From positions 1 to 34,439 of the forward strand of contig JAHIRQ010000154.1 in assembly GCA_018818645.1 (NCBI GenBank): a DNA stretch of 34,439 nucleotides. The letters run 5' to 3'. Positions 32,464 to 34,439 of this stretch are shown one piece after another. The notes under the pieces are model-generated. The model was not told the origin of the DNA and searched no databases. It saw only the letters and a list, made by a program, of their open reading frames with translations. The stretch is from Bacillota bacterium. GTDB lineage: Bacteria > Bacillota_I > Bacilli_A > Acholeplasmatales > Acholeplasmataceae. Position 1 is the stretch's first letter. Each line of letters opens with the position of its first letter. The translations under genes were made by a program, and so were the position numbers.

Positions 32464-32554
32464 TGAGGATTGCTAGGGCATTCCTTTTTGAGTAATAAAG
32501 GAACAGCCAAACCATGACAAACGTTCATCCTTGGGGTTCCTCAGGGATTTTTTT
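32464..32554 (+). promoter_or_regulatory. Attenuator: competing hairpins ending in a terminator
   Basis: Terminator: TCCTTGGG (32528-32535) pairs with CTCAGGGA (32540-32547), followed by seven T. Upstream, GGGCATTCCTTT (32476-32487) can pair with AAAGGAACAGCC (32497-32508) apart from a small internal mismatch. Antiterminator options: TGAGGA (32464-32469) with TCCTCA (32538-32543), or AGGAAC (32499-32504) with GTTCCT (32536-32541). TGAGGA starts just past the leader stop, so a ribosome finishing the leader would cover it and let termination occur, while one stalled at Tyr codons would not. Confidence 0.6.
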
Positions 32555-32580
32555 ATTTAAAAACCAAAGGAGAAAATATT

Positions 32581-33600
32581 ATGATTGTTCAGATGAAAAA
32601 GGGTTCAACCAAAAAAGAGTTTGAAAAGATTGTTGAGTTTTTAAAGGCTAAAAAATTAGATATTATGGATGCGAGCTCAGACGAGATTCGTGTGTTTGGT
32701 ATTATTGGGGATACAACATCGATTGACCCTAGTGATTTATACGCATTTGAAGGCGTTAAGGAAGTCACTAGAGTATCCACACCATTTAAGAAAGCAAGCA
32801 GAAGCTTCAAGAAAAAGGATACCATTATTAAAATCGGTGATGACATCGAAATTGGTGGTGATCAATTCGTGATGATGGCAGGTCCTTGTTCTGTAGAATC
32901 AGAAGAGCAATTAAGAATTATTGCGAAAGCTGTTAAAAAAGCAGGTGCTACACTACTTCGTGGTGGAGCTTATAAGCCTAGAACATCTCCTTATGCTTTT
33001 CAAGGTCTAGAATTAGAAGGATTAAAGCTACTTAGAAAAATTGGTGATGAGGTTGGTTTGAAAATCGTTACTGAAATACCAAGTGCTGATTTACTCCCTT
33101 TATTTGAACAATATGTGGATGTAATTCAAGTTGGTGCTAGAAATATGCAAAACTTCCATTTGATGAAGGCATTAGGAAAATCAACAAAGCCTATTTTATT
33201 AAAAAGAGGGTTGTCTGCAACAATTGAAGAATGGTTAATGTCAGCTGAATATATTATGGCTGGTGGAAATGAACAAGTGATATTGTGCGAACGAGGCATT
33301 CGCACCTATGAAAAATATACAAGAAATACCCTAGATATTAGTGCAGTTTTAGCGGTAAAGGAACTTTCTCATTTACCAGTCATCATCGATCCATCTCACG
33401 CAGCTGGACGCTGGAATATGATTGAAAAGCTATCCTTAGCATCGCTTGCGGTAGGGGCTCATGGTTTAATTGTTGAAGTGCATCATGATCCTGAACATGC
33501 ACTATCTGATGGAGCGCAGTCACTCAAGCTTCCTAAGTTCGCATCTATGATGGATGAACTTGAAAAGGTAGCTCAAGTATTGGGTAAGAAGCTCAGATGA
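32581..33600 (+). CDS. aroF: DAHP synthase (AroF type, ferredoxin-like regulatory domain)
   Basis: This enzyme condenses phosphoenolpyruvate and erythrose 4-phosphate to DAHP, the first step of the shikimate pathway. It belongs to the type I-beta class: residues 1-75 are a ferredoxin-like domain that in Thermotoga gives Tyr/Phe feedback inhibition, and the barrel carries MMAGPCSVES (metal Cys), RGGAYKPRTSPYAFQG, LCERGIRTYEKYTRNTLD, IIDPSHAAGRWN and EVHHDPEHALSDGAQSL. The length of 339 residues matches that group. AAGGAG precedes the start. It overlaps tyrA by four bases. Feedback inhibition plus the Tyr leader would give control at two levels. Confidence 0.95.
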   Translation: MIVQMKKGSTKKEFEKIVEFLKAKKLDIMDASSDEIRVFGIIGDTTSIDPSDLYAFEGVKEVTRVSTPFKKASRSFKKKDTIIKIGDDIEIGGDQFVMMAGPCSVESEEQLRIIAKAVKKAGATLLRGGAYKPRTSPYAFQGLELEGLKLLRKIGDEVGLKIVTEIPSADLLPLFEQYVDVIQVGARNMQNFHLMKALGKSTKPILLKRGLSATIEEWLMSAEYIMAGGNEQVILCERGIRTYEKYTRNTLDISAVLAVKELSHLPVIIDPSHAAGRWNMIEKLSLASLAVGAHGLIVEVHHDPEHALSDGAQSLKLPKFASMMDELEKVAQVLGKKLR

Positions 33601-34427
33601 AGATATTTGTTGTAGGACTTGGGCTCATTGGTGCGTCTTATGCCGAAGGACTTCATCAAGCAGGGCATCATGTTTATGGATATGATTTGAATGAATCTAA
33701 TATTGAAAAAGGAATTCATTTAGGATTTCTAGAAAAAGAGAATAGCTTATCAAAGATTAGTGTTGTAGATCTAATCATTTTAGCTCTGTATCCTAAGGAT
33801 AATGTAGATTTCATTCAGTCCAATAGAAATTTACTAACTGCAGGGCAAATACTAACTGATGTTAGTGGTACTAAATTATGGATGATGTCTGAAATAGAAA
33901 AAATATTACCAAATGGAATATCCTATACGTCTCACCACCCGATGGCGGGTCGTGAGTCCTCAGGTTTTGAATCTAGAAATTACCACATGTTTAAGAATGC
34001 AAATTATATCATTGTACAAGGTAAGAAAAGTGATCAGAAAGATATTGAAGTGCTTGAACTTATCGCAAAACAACTGAAATTTGGTAAAATAACAGTAACA
34101 GATGCGAAAACACATGATGAGCTGATTGCTTTTACATCACAACTCACACATATACTAGCTGTAACCTTAATTCAAAGTGATCATTTGAAAGAAACGAAAG
34201 AAGCGACTGGAGACTCATTTAGAGATTTAACTAGAATTGCTAAGATCAATGAAGTGATGTGGACAGAGCTTTTCTTAGAAAATAAAGATGCTTTAGTCAC
34301 TAAAATTAATGAATTTATGACAGAACTTGTTTATATCAAAGAGCTAATCCTAGACGATGATAAAGAACGGTTAATGAATTACCTAAAGGAAGCCAAAGAA
34401 AAGAGGAAATCCTTTGACATTTCTTAA
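33597..34427 (+). CDS. tyrA: Prephenate dehydrogenase TyrA
   Basis: TyrA oxidises prephenate to 4-hydroxyphenylpyruvate, the precursor of tyrosine. The Rossmann dinucleotide motif GLGLIGAS is at 7-14. Then come YDLN for NAD preference, DVSGTKLWMM, HHPMAGRESSGFE with the catalytic His region, and a C-terminal helical dimer domain. The length of 276 residues fits the stand-alone form without ACT domain. ATGA overlap couples it to aroF. Placement under a Tyr-codon leader agrees with its pathway. Confidence 0.93.
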   Translation: MKIFVVGLGLIGASYAEGLHQAGHHVYGYDLNESNIEKGIHLGFLEKENSLSKISVVDLIILALYPKDNVDFIQSNRNLLTAGQILTDVSGTKLWMMSEIEKILPNGISYTSHHPMAGRESSGFESRNYHMFKNANYIIVQGKKSDQKDIEVLELIAKQLKFGKITVTDAKTHDELIAFTSQLTHILAVTLIQSDHLKETKEATGDSFRDLTRIAKINEVMWTELFLENKDALVTKINEFMTELVYIKELILDDDKERLMNYLKEAKEKRKSFDIS

Positions 34428-34439
34428 AATGCAGAATTA
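34414..34439 (+). CDS. Possible start of the next gene of the aro operon (cut by window end)
   Basis: TTG at 34414 is preceded by GAGG at 34403-34406 and opens MTFLKMQN, with an in-frame ATG at 34429. It would overlap the tyrA stop, as elsewhere in this operon. Only eight codons are visible, so no product can be named. Confidence 0.3.

Noticed and set aside
32400-32580. T-box riboswitch before aroF
   Set aside because: The conserved T-box stretch (AGGGTGGNACCGCG) and the long stem I are absent, and the leader is only about 180 bases with a Tyr-rich peptide ORF.
1-34439. tRNA, rRNA or prophage structural genes
   Set aside because: No cloverleaf-like tRNA, rRNA segment or phage structural gene was recognised on either strand by eye; a tRNAscan-SE/Infernal run would settle it.

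Overview
The window is AT-rich, densely packed DNA of Bacillota/Mollicutes type. Shine-Dalgarno sites are strong, promoters resemble sigma-A promoters (several with extended -10 elements), and intrinsic terminators are abundant. Clear housekeeping genes (rlmH, tyrA's upstream neighbour aroF, the GH105 gene) end in TGA while Trp is written TGG, so the genetic code is the standard one. That argues against Mycoplasma and Spiroplasma. It fits an Acholeplasma/Izemoplasma-like or other low-GC Firmicute lineage. I infer this from style and gene content; no database was searched.

Layout. 1-1682: remains of a papain-like secreted protein (frameshifted) and a BspA-type leucine-rich lipoprotein with an in-frame TAG. 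1968-4913 (-): a 981-residue lipoprotein related to PrsA/SurA foldases. 5047-9577 (+): walJ-like MBL hydrolase, rlmH, HAD phosphatase, DegV/FakB protein, mscL and rsgA, the last behind a leader with a small upstream ORF. 9670-12605: vitamin B6 locus, with pdxS-pdxT (-) divergent from a MocR/PdxR regulator (+). 12796-14258: an AbiEi/AbiEii type IV toxin-antitoxin pair. 14351-17910: a decaying Rhs polymorphic-toxin graveyard holding two Rhs-core relics, a truncated gene, a Gly-rich tip fragment, two coupled small membrane proteins, one near-intact HNH-like toxin tip with a CXXC-containing putative immunity protein, and several degenerate copies of the segment that precedes the tip.

18174-25468 (+): a polysaccharide-utilisation operon with a membrane-anchored large enzyme candidate, a sugar isomerase/epimerase-like protein, a GPH-type sugar symporter, a cytoplasmic paralogue of the first protein, and a GH105 unsaturated-uronyl hydrolase. 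The logic would be attack outside, import, attack inside, then removal of the unsaturated uronate. 30691-25483 (-): a six-gene, translationally coupled VWA / PP2C / kinase signalling operon of the YegL-PphC-YegI / TerY-P type, flanked by small membrane proteins. Its kinase has a second, degenerate kinase-like half, two zinc ribbons and a C-terminal membrane segment. 32252-30842 (-): a PadR repressor with a HAAS/DUF1700-like membrane protein. 32416-34427 (+): aroF-tyrA, preceded by a 14-codon leader peptide with four Tyr codons and a terminator, which I read as a tyrosine-responsive attenuator.

Most unusual signals: the Tyr leader/attenuator, the kinase-pseudokinase membrane protein and its operon, the paired secreted/cytoplasmic enzyme family that I cannot place in a known CAZy family, and the Rhs cassette relics with repeated pre-tip stubs.
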